Source: Deltaproteobacteria bacterium RIFCSPHIGHO2_02_FULL_40_28 | GTDB lineage: Bacteria > UBA10199 > 2-12-FULL-40-28 | Direction: 5' to 3' | DNA length: 64,000 nt | NCBI GenBank assembly: GCA_001798135.1 | Contig: MGRJ01000015.1 | Coordinates: forward strand, 124,001-188,000 | Shown here: one piece after another, positions 49,368-58,067 of the stretch | How positions within the stretch are numbered: position 1 is the stretch's first letter | How the letters are laid out: the number at the start of each line of letters is the position of its first letter | Notes under the pieces: generated by a model | The model's input: the letters and a program-made list of their open reading frames with translations, nothing else | Database searches by the model: none | Told to the model about the DNA's origin: nothing | Made by a program: the position numbers and the translations under genes

Positions 49368-51309
49368 CTCTCCGATATTTTGCCAAGGCTAAAAGTGGAA
49401 AATAATGGCGATATCCATGATATCGAATGTAGAAGTGTCCTGGAAAACCCGTACCCGTATGATGATTTTCTTCCCAAGTGCCATCTGGTTTCTGAGTTTG
49501 CATTAAAAAATCAGCTGATCTTTTAGCTTCAATACTTTTTTCTAAACCCGCCCCAATTAAACCCATTAATCCCCACGCTGTTTGAGAAGGGATGGATTGA
49601 GGAAGAGATACAAATTTTTCTAGGTCATAGGATTGACAAGACTCTCCAAAACCCCCATCGGCTCTTTGAACAGAGCAAAACCAATTGGCTGCTTTTTTAA
49701 CAAGGGAAACGTCTTTTGGATAGTGGGCTCTCCTTAATCCTTGCAAAACACACCAGGTGCCATAGAGGTAATTAACTCCCCAACGACCTTCCCAGGCTCC
49801 ATCTTTTTCTTGTGTCTTTTCCAGGAAGCGAATGGCGCGGGCCAGGGGCTTAAAGTTTTTTTTGTAACCCAAAATAGAAAGCAACTCTACCATTCGACCT
49901 GTAATATCAGGAGTAGGGGGATCCAAGCAGGCTTTATGATCAGCAAAAGGAATGTGGTTTAATAACTCCCGATTATTATCAACATCAAAGGCAGCCCATC
50001 CTCCGTTAGAGCACTGCATGCCCAAAAGCCAATCAAGACCCAGGTTAATGGCTTCCTTGTATTTTTTATGATGAGGCTCCAAGTGATGAAGAAAGCAAAG
50101 CACCTGCAGGGTATCATCAATATCGGGAAAATATTCATTTTCAAATTCAAAGGACCAACCACCTGGTTTTGATTTTTTATTTTTAATCGACCAATCCCCA
50201 TAAGTTTTTGTAATTTGTTTTTTAACTAACCATTCGGCAGCCAGATGAAGTTTTGGATGAGAAATTTCAACCTCGGCCTCCAGAAGAGCGGCTCCAGCCC
50301 AAGGGGTATCCCATACAGGAGAAATACAACACTGTTGATAAAGGCTTTGATCCCCTTCTGATTTTTCTGGAAGGGGGGGGAGAGTTTTCTTGGCTACTAC
50401 CATTTGAAAACTTTGAAGGGCCACAAGGGCCTTTTGAATGATGCGATCAGAAAGAGGATAACCCAGGGCAGATAAAGCAAGAGCCCCATAGGCTAGAGCC
50501 GGATAGATATCCTCTGTTTTTTCGATATGTTCTCTAATCCAGTTTTCGGCTTTACTCATAGCCAACCCAGCCAAGTTTTCGGGTTGGTATTTTTCAACTT
50601 TTTTTAACAACCAATCACCCCAAATCATCCCATGTTCGTAAGAAAAAAATCCCCTCGAAGTTTTAAAAGACCAATCGATATCTTCCGATTTTTTTTCATA
50701 ATAAAGTTCATCCAGGTAATCTTGCGGGAGCGGACTTGTTTTTTTCTGATGTAAAATAACAATCAAAGGAACAATGCAACTTCTGGCCCAACTAGAAAAT
50801 TCGTAAATATTGATGGGAGATAAAGAAGGAAGAAAAAGAAGCCAGGGAGGAAGTGTGGGACAAGCCTTCCAAGGAATAAGTTCAAAAAGAGCTAAATGGA
50901 TGCGGGTAAAGGCACGGCACTGGGAAATGCCCCCATGGCTTAAAATAAACTCTCTGGCCTTTACCATGGGCAGATCATTCATGGATTGCCCCAACATTTT
51001 AAGGGCTAAATAACACTCGATAGTTGTGCTTAAATCCCCAGGGCCATCAAAATAAAGTGCCCAAGAACCATCTCGATGTTGCTCGGATAAAATGCGGTTT
51101 TTAACCAAGGGGTTTTGGATGAAGTGAAGTCCCAGGTAATGGCTTAAAAAAATCCATTCAGCAGAGATAGACTCGTTAGCTTCTAAGGTATACCACCAAT
51201 AGCCAGATTTCGATTGATGAGAGAAAAGACAATCGATACCCTTATCAATAACTTCTGTAAGATAGGAGCTTTCTTGTTCTAGTTTTTTAAGACTGAGTTT
51301 CGATTCCAT
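49357..51309 (-). CDS. shc: Squalene-hopene cyclase
   Basis: Class II triterpene cyclase that turns squalene into hopene, the base of bacterial hopanoids. The 650 residues have the catalytic DIDD at 396-399 (PDIDDTLQV), repeated QW-type motifs (DGSWALYFDGPGDLS, KDGAWEGRWGVNYLYGTW, ADGGFGESCQSY, PDGTWEENHHTGTGFPGHFY) and the C-terminal FPLLALAKYR. No other hopanoid genes (hpn) are adjacent, and it is alone on this strand. Confidence 0.94.
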   Translation of the reverse strand: MESKLSLKKLEQESSYLTEVIDKGIDCLFSHQSKSGYWWYTLEANESISAEWIFLSHYLGLHFIQNPLVKNRILSEQHRDGSWALYFDGPGDLSTTIECYLALKMLGQSMNDLPMVKAREFILSHGGISQCRAFTRIHLALFELIPWKACPTLPPWLLFLPSLSPINIYEFSSWARSCIVPLIVILHQKKTSPLPQDYLDELYYEKKSEDIDWSFKTSRGFFSYEHGMIWGDWLLKKVEKYQPENLAGLAMSKAENWIREHIEKTEDIYPALAYGALALSALGYPLSDRIIQKALVALQSFQMVVAKKTLPPLPEKSEGDQSLYQQCCISPVWDTPWAGAALLEAEVEISHPKLHLAAEWLVKKQITKTYGDWSIKNKKSKPGGWSFEFENEYFPDIDDTLQVLCFLHHLEPHHKKYKEAINLGLDWLLGMQCSNGGWAAFDVDNNRELLNHIPFADHKACLDPPTPDITGRMVELLSILGYKKNFKPLARAIRFLEKTQEKDGAWEGRWGVNYLYGTWCVLQGLRRAHYPKDVSLVKKAANWFCSVQRADGGFGESCQSYDLEKFVSLPQSIPSQTAWGLMGLIGAGLEKSIEAKRSADFLMQTQKPDGTWEENHHTGTGFPGHFYIRYHGYRHYFPLLALAKYRRAIS

Positions 51310-51489
51310 ATCTGATAAAAAAATAAATAATTGGGAAGGGAGGTTAGCTTATTAGAATAAAAATCGAAACCTCTTTTTACTCGAATCGTAGGGGCGCTGA
51401 GCCGCGCCTTCTTATAAAAGTTAACATAATATCCATTATACGACATAATAATTATTTGCTCCTCTGCTCGGAATGTTAGATACTCCATC
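51310..51489. other. 180-bp divergent intergenic region
   Basis: Separates shc (-) from the SDR gene (+) and must hold both promoters. It contains GTAGGGGCGC at 51388-51397 followed by TGAGCCGCGCCTT, an imperfect palindrome that begins like the 24-bp palindrome at 31696. An apparent minus-strand frame of 70 codons crosses it but looks like translated repeat. I cannot place promoters reliably. Confidence 0.5.
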
Positions 51490-52515
51490 ATGGCATCTAA
51501 AAAACCACTTCAAGATAACTCATCTACCTCACCGGGCACCGTGGTGATTACTGGCACCTCAAGTTTTAAAGGTTCACGCCTTTTGAGGGAACTAGAAAAT
51601 AACCCCCGTATTAAAAACCTTGTTGCCATTGATAAGCACAAACCTCAATTTTCCCTTAAGAAGGCTCGTTTTTATCGCTTGGATTTAACCGAAACTACAG
51701 CCGATGCCCAATTAACTGAAATTTTAAAAAAAGAAAAATGTTCTACCCTGGTTCATTGCGCCCTTCCCATTACACCCCCCAGAGATCAAGCTTATTCACA
51801 CGAACTCATCTCTGTTGGAACCATGTATGTTTTAACAGCTTGTGCGGCAGCTGATGTTAAAAAAATTATTTTGCCTACAACAACCGATGTTTATGGGGCT
51901 TTTCCAACCAATCCTAATTTTTTACAAGAAAATCTCCATAAACCCAAGGGTGATCTTTTAAGTAAATTTTTAGCTGATTGTATGGATGCCGAAAATCAAG
52001 CACTCTCTTTTTCTAAAAAATATCCCGACCGCATTGTTACAATTTTGAGACCCTGTACTATTTTAGGTCCGACAGTTCAAAGTTTTAAAACCCGTCTTTT
52101 AAGACGTTTTTTCTTTACCACCATGCTAGGTTTTGATCCTCTCATTCAATTTATTCATGAAGACGACATCATGGCTGCTTTTCATTTGGCTATTTTTAAA
52201 GATTGCCCAGGTATTTTTAATATTGTTGGTGATGGAGTACTGCCTCTTTCACGCGTGCTTGCTATTAGTGGCAAGTTTCACATCCCCCTTCCTCAAATTG
52301 GTTTTAAAACCTTAGTGCAACTGTTATGGTATTTAGATATTGCTCCAGCTCCTAGCTCCCATGTTAATTTTCTTCGCTACCTTTGTATTGCAGATGGAAG
52401 TAAGGCTAAAAAAGTTATGGGATTTACTCCCCGATTTTCAACAAAAGATGCCCTGTTGAGTTTTGTAGGCGCAGAACGACTTCGTGAAATTAATTTAATT
52501 GAACTTAACGCATGA
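51490..52515 (+). CDS. Atypical extended SDR (NAD-dependent epimerase-like)
   Basis: 341 residues with a Rossmann dinucleotide site (VVITGTSSFKGSRLL) and the epimerase-like blocks TTTDVYGAFPTNPNF, LRPCTILGPTV and QFIHEDDIMAAFHLA. The active-site YxxxK is not conserved: the Lys is in DLLSKFLAD but its Tyr position holds Asp, so classical oxidoreductase chemistry is unlikely. It overlaps the acyltransferase gene by 4 bp (ATGA), a pairing that suggests a joint role in lipid or envelope metabolism. Confidence 0.8.
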   Translation: MASKKPLQDNSSTSPGTVVITGTSSFKGSRLLRELENNPRIKNLVAIDKHKPQFSLKKARFYRLDLTETTADAQLTEILKKEKCSTLVHCALPITPPRDQAYSHELISVGTMYVLTACAAADVKKIILPTTTDVYGAFPTNPNFLQENLHKPKGDLLSKFLADCMDAENQALSFSKKYPDRIVTILRPCTILGPTVQSFKTRLLRRFFFTTMLGFDPLIQFIHEDDIMAAFHLAIFKDCPGIFNIVGDGVLPLSRVLAISGKFHIPLPQIGFKTLVQLLWYLDIAPAPSSHVNFLRYLCIADGSKAKKVMGFTPRFSTKDALLSFVGAERLREINLIELNA

Positions 52516-53714
52516 ACTCTAACAATCGCCCCAATGTAGTTCCCTTAAAATTCTCATTTGATGAAAAATCACATGCAGAAAATGATCGCCAATTGTTTAA
52601 AGATTTGGCTGGTCGAATTGAAATTAGGCTTGATAAATTAGAGCGCGAACTCATGGAATCTATCCAAATGTTGGAGTCCGATATTCAAAAGGCTGTTAAA
52701 TCTAAAAAACATGGTGATGAAACTTTGGTAAAGCAAGATCTGCATCAACTCAATCATATTCTAGAATCCAGGCTTCAAAAAACCTTGAAACTTTTAAGCC
52801 GTGAAGCCGCCTCTGGGAGTCGTGAACAATCCGAAACCATTGAGGGCATTCGCAAAGCCTCCTCCCATTTAATTAAACTTTTATCTTTTGATTTTTATAA
52901 AACCGTTCTTGATCGCCTGGGCAATGCCGAATACACCGAAGAAGTTGACCCTTTTGGAATGGATAAAAGGCTTCTTGAAAAAATTAAACCCATCCTTGAT
53001 TTTCTTTATTACAAGTATTGGCGTGTCACAACAACAGGCATTGAAAATATCCCGAATGAGGGCCGTGCCTTGATTGTAGCTAATCATTCGGGGACTGTAC
53101 CTTACGATGGAGCCATGATTAAGGCTGCCATTATGAATGAGCATCCAAAACGAAAAGATGCCCGATTTTTAGTAGAAAATTTTGTTTATCACATGCCTTT
53201 CATGGGAAATCTGATGTACCGAATTGGAGGGGTAAGAGCCTGCCCTGAAAATGCAGAACTTTTACTTAACTCAGAACATTTGGTTGTTGTTTTTCCCGAG
53301 GGAGTTAAAGGAATTGGTAAATTTTTTAATCAACGCTACAAACTTCAGCGCTTTGGGCGAGGTGGTTTTATCAAACTTTGTATGAAAACAAAAAGCCCGC
53401 TTATCCCTGTGGGAGTTACTGGAGCCGAAGAAATTCATCCCATTATTTTTAAATCTAATATTTTAGCTAAAACCATTGGCCTCCCCTACATTCCCATTAC
53501 TCCTACTTTTCCTTTCCTGGGCCTTTTGGGATGCATCCCCTTTCCTACCAAATGGGCTATGCACTTTGGCAAACCCATTTCTTTTGAACGTCATGGAATA
53601 AAAGCCATTGACGATGAACTCCTCATCCACAAACTTTCAGAACAGGTACGATCTGAAATTCAAAACATCATCATCGATCTTCTCAAAAAACGCCGCTCGG
53701 TGTTTATGGGATAA
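52512..53714 (+). CDS. Lysophospholipid acyltransferase family protein (PlsC-like)
   Basis: 400 residues: about 140 residues of charged helix, then the acyltransferase domain with VANHSGTVPYDGAMIK, FPEGVKGIGK and PLIPVGVTGAEEIHP. The motif I spacing (His-x6-Asp) is longer than the usual His-x4-Asp; I recall similar forms in myxobacterial and actinobacterial relatives, not checked. It probably acylates a lysophospholipid-type acceptor at the inner membrane. It is translationally coupled to the SDR gene. Confidence 0.85.
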   Translation: MNSNNRPNVVPLKFSFDEKSHAENDRQLFKDLAGRIEIRLDKLERELMESIQMLESDIQKAVKSKKHGDETLVKQDLHQLNHILESRLQKTLKLLSREAASGSREQSETIEGIRKASSHLIKLLSFDFYKTVLDRLGNAEYTEEVDPFGMDKRLLEKIKPILDFLYYKYWRVTTTGIENIPNEGRALIVANHSGTVPYDGAMIKAAIMNEHPKRKDARFLVENFVYHMPFMGNLMYRIGGVRACPENAELLLNSEHLVVVFPEGVKGIGKFFNQRYKLQRFGRGGFIKLCMKTKSPLIPVGVTGAEEIHPIIFKSNILAKTIGLPYIPITPTFPFLGLLGCIPFPTKWAMHFGKPISFERHGIKAIDDELLIHKLSEQVRSEIQNIIIDLLKKRRSVFMG

Positions 53715-53737
53715 TATTGTCATCACAGTTGTTTATT

Positions 53738-53774
53738 CAATTGTTTTGACAATTGTTAAAACTAATGTTATCCT
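53738..53774 (+). promoter_or_regulatory. Promoter and putative operator of the toxin-antitoxin pair
   Basis: TTGACA (53746-53751), a 17-base spacer and TATCCT (53769-53774) form a good sigma70 promoter nine bases before the antitoxin ATG. A perfect inverted repeat CAATTGT-TTTG-ACAATTG (53738-53755) overlaps the -35 box, a position suited to autorepression by the antitoxin or the toxin-antitoxin complex. The binding partner is inference. Confidence 0.6.
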
Positions 53775-53782
53775 AATGCTAC

Positions 53783-54034
53783 ATGAAAGCCTTAACCACC
53801 ATTCAAATTACAATTGATGAAGACATGGAAATTAGCCAGCTTAAAAGAGAATTAAAATTACCCTCTAAAAAAGCTGTTGTCATGGAAGGTGTTCGTACTT
53901 TAAGCCAGTTCCTCAAGGATAAAAAACGTCGCCTTCATATTCAAAATCTGTCTCTCAAAATTTCCAAGGAATCAGGGAAAATTAACAAAGAATGGGCTCC
54001 CCTTTCAACGAGTTTGAAACATGATGAAAATTAA
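53783..54034 (+). CDS. Antitoxin partner of the MazF/PemK-type toxin
   Basis: 83 residues. The N terminus TTIQITIDEDMEISQLKREL with KKAVVMEGVRTLSQFL resembles a ribbon-helix-helix DNA-binding domain, followed by a basic then polar C-terminal tail that would neutralise the toxin. No exact family is recognised. ATG 53783 lies nine bases after the -10 box, so the leader is very short. It overlaps the toxin gene by 14 bp. Confidence 0.75.
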   Translation: MKALTTIQITIDEDMEISQLKRELKLPSKKAVVMEGVRTLSQFLKDKKRRLHIQNLSLKISKESGKINKEWAPLSTSLKHDEN

Positions 54035-54374
54035 ACGTTGGGGTGTTTACCTTGTAAATTTAAACCCACGCATTGGTACCAAGCCAGGAAAATTACGCCC
54101 CTGTGTTGTTATTCAAGATGATGTGTTAAACGATGTTTTTCACCCTTCAACGGTGATCTTACCCATTACTTCAAAAAATGTAAGAAAAGATGCCTTTCCT
54201 CTTCGGGTTTACTTACCATCTGGTGAAGGAGGGCTTGAGACTGATTCGATGATTCTTGTCGATCAATTTCTTGCTTGGGATAATAACCGATTTCACGAAA
54301 AACTCGGAGACCTCTCTTCCGAAAAAAGCCATGAACTTGAAGCCGCCTGTAAGGAATTTTTTGGATGGGAATGA
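54021..54374 (+). CDS. MazF/PemK-family mRNA interferase toxin
   Basis: 117 residues with the PemK/MazF core: IKRWGVYLVNLNPRIGTKPGKLRPCVVIQDD (shown as GVYLVNLNPRIGTKPGKLRP), STVILPITSK, LETDSMILVDQ. The G-K/T-RPxVVxQ block and the later D-SMI(L)xDQ strand are the family signature of these sequence-specific endoribonucleases. Two ATGs (54021, 54024) are possible starts. It overlaps the antitoxin by 14 bp. Confidence 0.9.
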   Translation: MMKIKRWGVYLVNLNPRIGTKPGKLRPCVVIQDDVLNDVFHPSTVILPITSKNVRKDAFPLRVYLPSGEGGLETDSMILVDQFLAWDNNRFHEKLGDLSSEKSHELEAACKEFFGWE

Positions 54375-54380
54375 AAAAAA

Positions 54381-54411
54381 ACTCAAATTTTTTTATTTAA
54401 AAAATTTGAGT
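54381..54411. terminator. Bidirectional A/T-rich terminator hairpin
   Basis: A perfect 13-bp stem, ACTCAAATTTTTT (54381-54393) and AAAAAATTTGAGT (54399-54411) with a five-base loop, lies between the convergent toxin gene and lipB. The stem has U-rich sides on both strands. Its right arm covers the lipB stop codon and last codons (54397 onward), so it is shared by both transcripts. Confidence 0.65.
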
Positions 54412-55038
54412 GTAACAAGTTTGAAGAGTTTGACCAGCTTCCAAAGCAGAAATGCTTTTACCCACCTGCAACAAAACACTAGTAGGAACAGATGTAGGAA
54501 TACCACAGGGAATTAGATAAGAAAATGGAGTAAGATCGCAGGTAAGATTAAGCGCTACACCATGGGTTGTAATCCCCTTTTGAATATGAAAACCAACCGA
54601 GACAATTTTGTGGGATTTAATCCAAAGACCTGGATTTTTAGCATCACGTTCGGTGTGAATATTTAAAGTTTCAAGGTAAAGTTTTAGGCCCTCTTCGGCC
54701 TTCCATACAAAATCAGCAATGCTCAAGCCTCGCTGATTTAAATCAAAAATAAAATAAATGACCAACTGCCCTGGGCCATGGTAAGTAAGCTTACCGCCTC
54801 GGTCTGTTTCGATAAAGCCAATACCTTTTTGATGAAGTTCATCAAGTGTGAGTTTTAAGTCTTGGTGTGCGGGCCTGCGCCCCATGGTAATAACGGGTGG
54901 GTGTTCTAAAAAAAGAATTTGATCAGACACTTTTTCCTTTGTTCTTTGCAGACGTAATTTTTCCATAAGCTTCATGGCTTCCGCATAAGGAGTTTGCCCA
55001 GAAAAAAAACGAGTTTGGATGGGAAAATTTGATTTCAT
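54397..55038 (-). CDS. lipB: Octanoyltransferase LipB
   Basis: Transfers octanoyl from acyl carrier protein to lipoyl domains, supplying substrate for LipA. The 213 residues show GRRPAHQDL, ETDRGGKLTYHGPGQLVIYF, GVALNLTCDL and the catalytic Cys in IPCGIPTSV. The C-terminal codons lie in the terminator hairpin. It is a single gene here, unlike the common lipB-lipA pair. Confidence 0.95.
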   Translation of the reverse strand: MKSNFPIQTRFFSGQTPYAEAMKLMEKLRLQRTKEKVSDQILFLEHPPVITMGRRPAHQDLKLTLDELHQKGIGFIETDRGGKLTYHGPGQLVIYFIFDLNQRGLSIADFVWKAEEGLKLYLETLNIHTERDAKNPGLWIKSHKIVSVGFHIQKGITTHGVALNLTCDLTPFSYLIPCGIPTSVPTSVLLQVGKSISALEAGQTLQTCYTQIF

Positions 55039-55079
55039 TTATCTTTAAATTTTTGTAATTCAATTAAAGGAGAAATTTT

Positions 55080-55862
55080 ATGTCTACCTCTGTTCAATAC
55101 GAAACCCAGGATGGCATTGCAACCATCACTTTCAATAAACCAGAATCTCTCAATGCCTTGGATGAAGAAATAGGGCTTAATTTTAAGAAAAAAATTGAAG
55201 AAATCAAAAAAGATTTTTCCATCCGTGTTTTAATTATTACTGGAGCAGGTCGTGCTTTTTCAAGTGGTGGCAATCTCGATATGTTGGAATTAAGAACACA
55301 AAAAAGTGTTGCCGAAAATAAAAAAGAACTCAAAAAATTCTATCAATTTTTTCTATCCATTAAAACCCTCTCCATTCCTGTGATTGCAGCCATTAACGGA
55401 GCAGCCGTAGGCGCTGGGTTTTGTTTAGCATTAGCTTGCGATCTGCGTTACGCAATAGCCACAGCTCCCATGGGAGCAAATTTTTCAAAGTTAGGGCTTG
55501 CTCCTGGCATGGGGGGCACCTATCTCATTACAAAGCTAGCAGGGCCTGTGAGAGCGGCTGAAATTCTTTATTTTGGAGAACTCTTTACAGCACAACAGGC
55601 CCTGGATTGGGGTTTAATCAATGAGGTGGTGGAAGAAAATCTACTCGAACACGTTCAAAAAATTGCAAAAAAAATAGCCTCTAATGGTCCTATTTCCATT
55701 TCTAAAATTAAAAAAGGCATTCAAATGGCCGAAACCCAAAGCTTAGAAACCTTGTTTGATTATGATTCCCAATCCCAAGCCCAGTGCTTTACAACCCAGG
55801 ATATTAAAGAAGGAATTGCCGCCGTTCGCGAAAAAAGACCCCCACATTTTAAGGGAAAATAG
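55080..55862 (+). CDS. Enoyl-CoA hydratase/isomerase family protein
   Basis: Crotonase-fold protein of 260 residues: GRAFSSGGNLDMLEL (first oxyanion region), AINGAAVGAGFCLALACDLRYA, LAPGMGGTYLITKLAG. At the position where hydratases have the first catalytic Glu there is F/C (GAGFCLA), so it may lack classical hydratase activity. It is divergent from lipB and convergent with the acyl-CoA operon, ending two bases before it. Confidence 0.85.
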   Translation: MSTSVQYETQDGIATITFNKPESLNALDEEIGLNFKKKIEEIKKDFSIRVLIITGAGRAFSSGGNLDMLELRTQKSVAENKKELKKFYQFFLSIKTLSIPVIAAINGAAVGAGFCLALACDLRYAIATAPMGANFSKLGLAPGMGGTYLITKLAGPVRAAEILYFGELFTAQQALDWGLINEVVEENLLEHVQKIAKKIASNGPISISKIKKGIQMAETQSLETLFDYDSQSQAQCFTTQDIKEGIAAVREKRPPHFKGK

Positions 55863-55864
55863 AA

Positions 55865-56266
55865 CTACATTCTTGGTGCAACATTTTTCGCAATCCAGGA
55901 AACAATTTCCCGTGTATCGGCGCCTGGAGTAAAAACTTCGGCGACACCATTCTTTTTAAGATCACGGATTTCATCATCGGGAATAATACCCCCGCCAAAA
56001 ACAACAATATCCCCTACCCCTTTTTCTTTCAAAAGACGGATGACCTCAGGAAAAAGATAATTGTGTGCCCCCGATAAAATAGAAAGCCCAATGGCATCCA
56101 CGTCTTCTTGAATGGCCATGTTGACAATCATTTCTGGGGTTTGATGCAAGCCTGAATAAATAACCTCGTATCCCGCATCACGCAGAGCTCTTGCTACAAT
56201 TTTAGCTCCACGATCGTGGCCATCTAGCCCTGGTTTTCCAACTAAAATACGTAACTTCTTTTTCAT
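55865..56266 (-). CDS. B12-binding small subunit of acyl-CoA mutase (IcmB/MutB-like)
   Basis: 133 residues with the cobalamin-binding motif DGHDRG (the DxHxxG His ligand) in LVGKPGLDGHDRG, SGLHQTPEMIV, LSILSGAHNYLFPEV and FGGGIIPDDEI. It is a stand-alone subunit that pairs with the large subunit encoded upstream on the same strand. It is separated from it by the palindromic element at 56278-56407. Strongly similar in sequence to isobutyryl-CoA mutase small subunits as I remember them. Confidence 0.92.
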   Translation of the reverse strand: MKKKLRILVGKPGLDGHDRGAKIVARALRDAGYEVIYSGLHQTPEMIVNMAIQEDVDAIGLSILSGAHNYLFPEVIRLLKEKGVGDIVVFGGGIIPDDEIRDLKKNGVAEVFTPGADTREIVSWIAKNVAPRM

Positions 56267-56277
56267 AACACACCTAT

Positions 56278-56407
56278 AAAAGCTTTCAAAAAAGCTCCAG
56301 CTACAAGGCGCCCACGAGGGCCCGACTGAGACGTACTTATGATGGTACGTCGCAAGGAGTGGCCCGAAATGAGCAACGCAGTAGATGGACTTTTTTTGAA
56401 AGCTTTT
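56278..56407. repeat. Long palindromic element between mutase subunit genes (element B)
   Basis: The outer arms, AGCTTTCAAAAAA at 56281-56293 (with GCTCCA following) and TTTTTTTGAAAGCT at 56391-56404, pair over about 19 bases with a single-base slip. An inner stem ACGTAC/GTACGT (56331-56336, 56345-56350) forms the apex. The middle is GC-rich. On the minus strand the T-rich arm follows the mutase large-subunit stop (56407-56409), so the hairpin would lie in the transcript between the two subunits. Confidence 0.85.
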
Positions 56408-58065
56408 TAAAATATCCCCGGGTCATGATATTCCCCATACACCGACCTTAAAACCTGTGCAATCTCTCCCACTGTTGCATAGACCCTGGCACAATCAAGC
56501 AGTTCGGGCATAATGTTTTGATCATTTTGTGCTACTTTTTTTAAATTGATCAAAGATTTTTCAACCCTTTTTTGATCTCTTTCTATTCTCACCTGATTTA
56601 AAAGTTCAATTTGTCTTTTTTCTACCGTAGGATCTATTTTTAAAGTTTCAACAGGAGGCTCATCAGCTAACACAAACTCATTTACTCCAACAACAATTTT
56701 TTGTTTATTCTCAACCTCTCTTTGATAGCGATGCGAAGCATTTGCAATTTCCATTTGAGGATATCCGGTTCTAACCGCTGCCACCATGCCGCCCATACGA
56801 TCAATCTTGTTAATATAATCCATGGCCTTTTTTTCCATCTCTGTCGTTAGTGTTTCAACAAAGTAAGAACCACCCAGAGGATCAATGGTATTAGCGACGA
56901 AACTTTCAAAAGCTAAAATTTGCTGGGTTCTTAAAGCAATACGCACGGCTTTTTCTGTAGGAAGAGCCAAAGTTTCATCCATGGAATTGGTATGCAAAGA
57001 CTGACATCCCCCCATCACGGCTGCCAGAGCTTGAATGGTGGTGCGCACAATATTATTTTCAGGTTGTTGAGCCGTCAGTGAACATCCTGCTGTTTGTACA
57101 TGAAAACGGCACTTCATGGATTCTGCTTTTTTGGCCTTAAACCGTTTTTTCATAACGGTAGCCCAAATACGCCTAGCGGCTCTAAATTTGGCTACTTCTT
57201 CAAATAAATCGCTATGAGAATTAAAAAAGAAAGAAAGTCTTGGAGCAAAATCATCAATAGCAAGGCCTCTTTTAATACAGGCATCCACATAGGCAATGCC
57301 GTCAGCTAGTGTGAAAGCTAATTCTTGTACAGCCGTAGAACCTGCTTCACGAATATGATAGCCCGAAATTGAAATAGTGTTCCATCTGGGCACATGCTTG
57401 GTGCAAAATTCAATCATATCCACCACAATTTTCATGGCTGGTTCTGGAGGAATGAGGTAAGAATTTTGTGCAATGTATTCTTTTAAAACATCGTTTTGAA
57501 TGGTTCCTCCCACCTTTGCCCAATCAATACCCTGTTTTTCTGCTGCAGCTAAAAAGAAAGCCAGCAAAATAGCAGCGGGACCATTGATCGTCATGGAAAC
57601 CGTCACGCAGTCCAAAGGAATTCCATCAAATAAAATTTCCATATCTTTTAAACTATCGATAGCCACTCCACACACACCAACTTCCCCTCTAGCCCTTGGA
57701 GAATCAGAGTCATAGCCCATCAAGGTTGGAAAATGAAAAGCCGTGGAAAGACCCGTTTGCCCGTTTTTTAAAAGATATTTAAAGCGTGTATTGGTATCCC
57801 TGGCTGTTCCAAAACCTGCAAATTGGCGCATGGTCCACAAACGCCCTCGATGCATGGTAGGATACACTCCACGTGTAAAAGGATATTCACCAGGAAATCC
57901 AAGTTCAGTTTTTGTTTTTTGAACATGTTCTTCAGTATAAAGACGCTCGATGGGTTCTGAAGAAAGAGTGGTAAATTCAGGTTTCCATTCAGCTTGTTTT
58001 TTTAAAACAGGCTTTAAAACTGTTTTTTCCCATTTTTTAAAATTGGATACTTTTCTTTTTGGCAT
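56407..58065 (-). CDS. B12-dependent acyl-CoA mutase large subunit, isobutyryl-CoA mutase-like
   Basis: 552-residue member of the methylmalonyl-CoA mutase family, catalytic TIM-barrel subunit only. CoA-binding and active-site blocks are [37 protein letters not shown] and [17 protein letters not shown] (His237). In methylmalonyl-CoA mutase the two carboxylate-binding residues are Tyr89 and Arg207 (P. shermanii numbering); here the aligned residues are Phe82 and Gln200, as in isobutyryl-CoA mutase. I therefore favour isobutyryl/butyryl-CoA isomerisation, or pivalyl-CoA-type, over methylmalonyl-CoA. ATG 58065 lies two bases after the dehydrogenase stop; the upstream TTG is rejected. Confidence 0.85.
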   Translation of the reverse strand: MPKRKVSNFKKWEKTVLKPVLKKQAEWKPEFTTLSSEPIERLYTEEHVQKTKTELGFPGEYPFTRGVYPTMHRGRLWTMRQFAGFGTARDTNTRFKYLLKNGQTGLSTAFHFPTLMGYDSDSPRARGEVGVCGVAIDSLKDMEILFDGIPLDCVTVSMTINGPAAILLAFFLAAAEKQGIDWAKVGGTIQNDVLKEYIAQNSYLIPPEPAMKIVVDMIEFCTKHVPRWNTISISGYHIREAGSTAVQELAFTLADGIAYVDACIKRGLAIDDFAPRLSFFFNSHSDLFEEVAKFRAARRIWATVMKKRFKAKKAESMKCRFHVQTAGCSLTAQQPENNIVRTTIQALAAVMGGCQSLHTNSMDETLALPTEKAVRIALRTQQILAFESFVANTIDPLGGSYFVETLTTEMEKKAMDYINKIDRMGGMVAAVRTGYPQMEIANASHRYQREVENKQKIVVGVNEFVLADEPPVETLKIDPTVEKRQIELLNQVRIERDQKRVEKSLINLKKVAQNDQNIMPELLDCARVYATVGEIAQVLRSVYGEYHDPGIF

Positions 58066-58067
58066 GA

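Noticed and set aside
51279-51491. 70-codon minus-strand frame across the shc/SDR gap
   Set aside because: Contains the ARLSAPTIRV-type sequence given by translated palindromic repeats and overlaps the shc start; no family or ribosome site.
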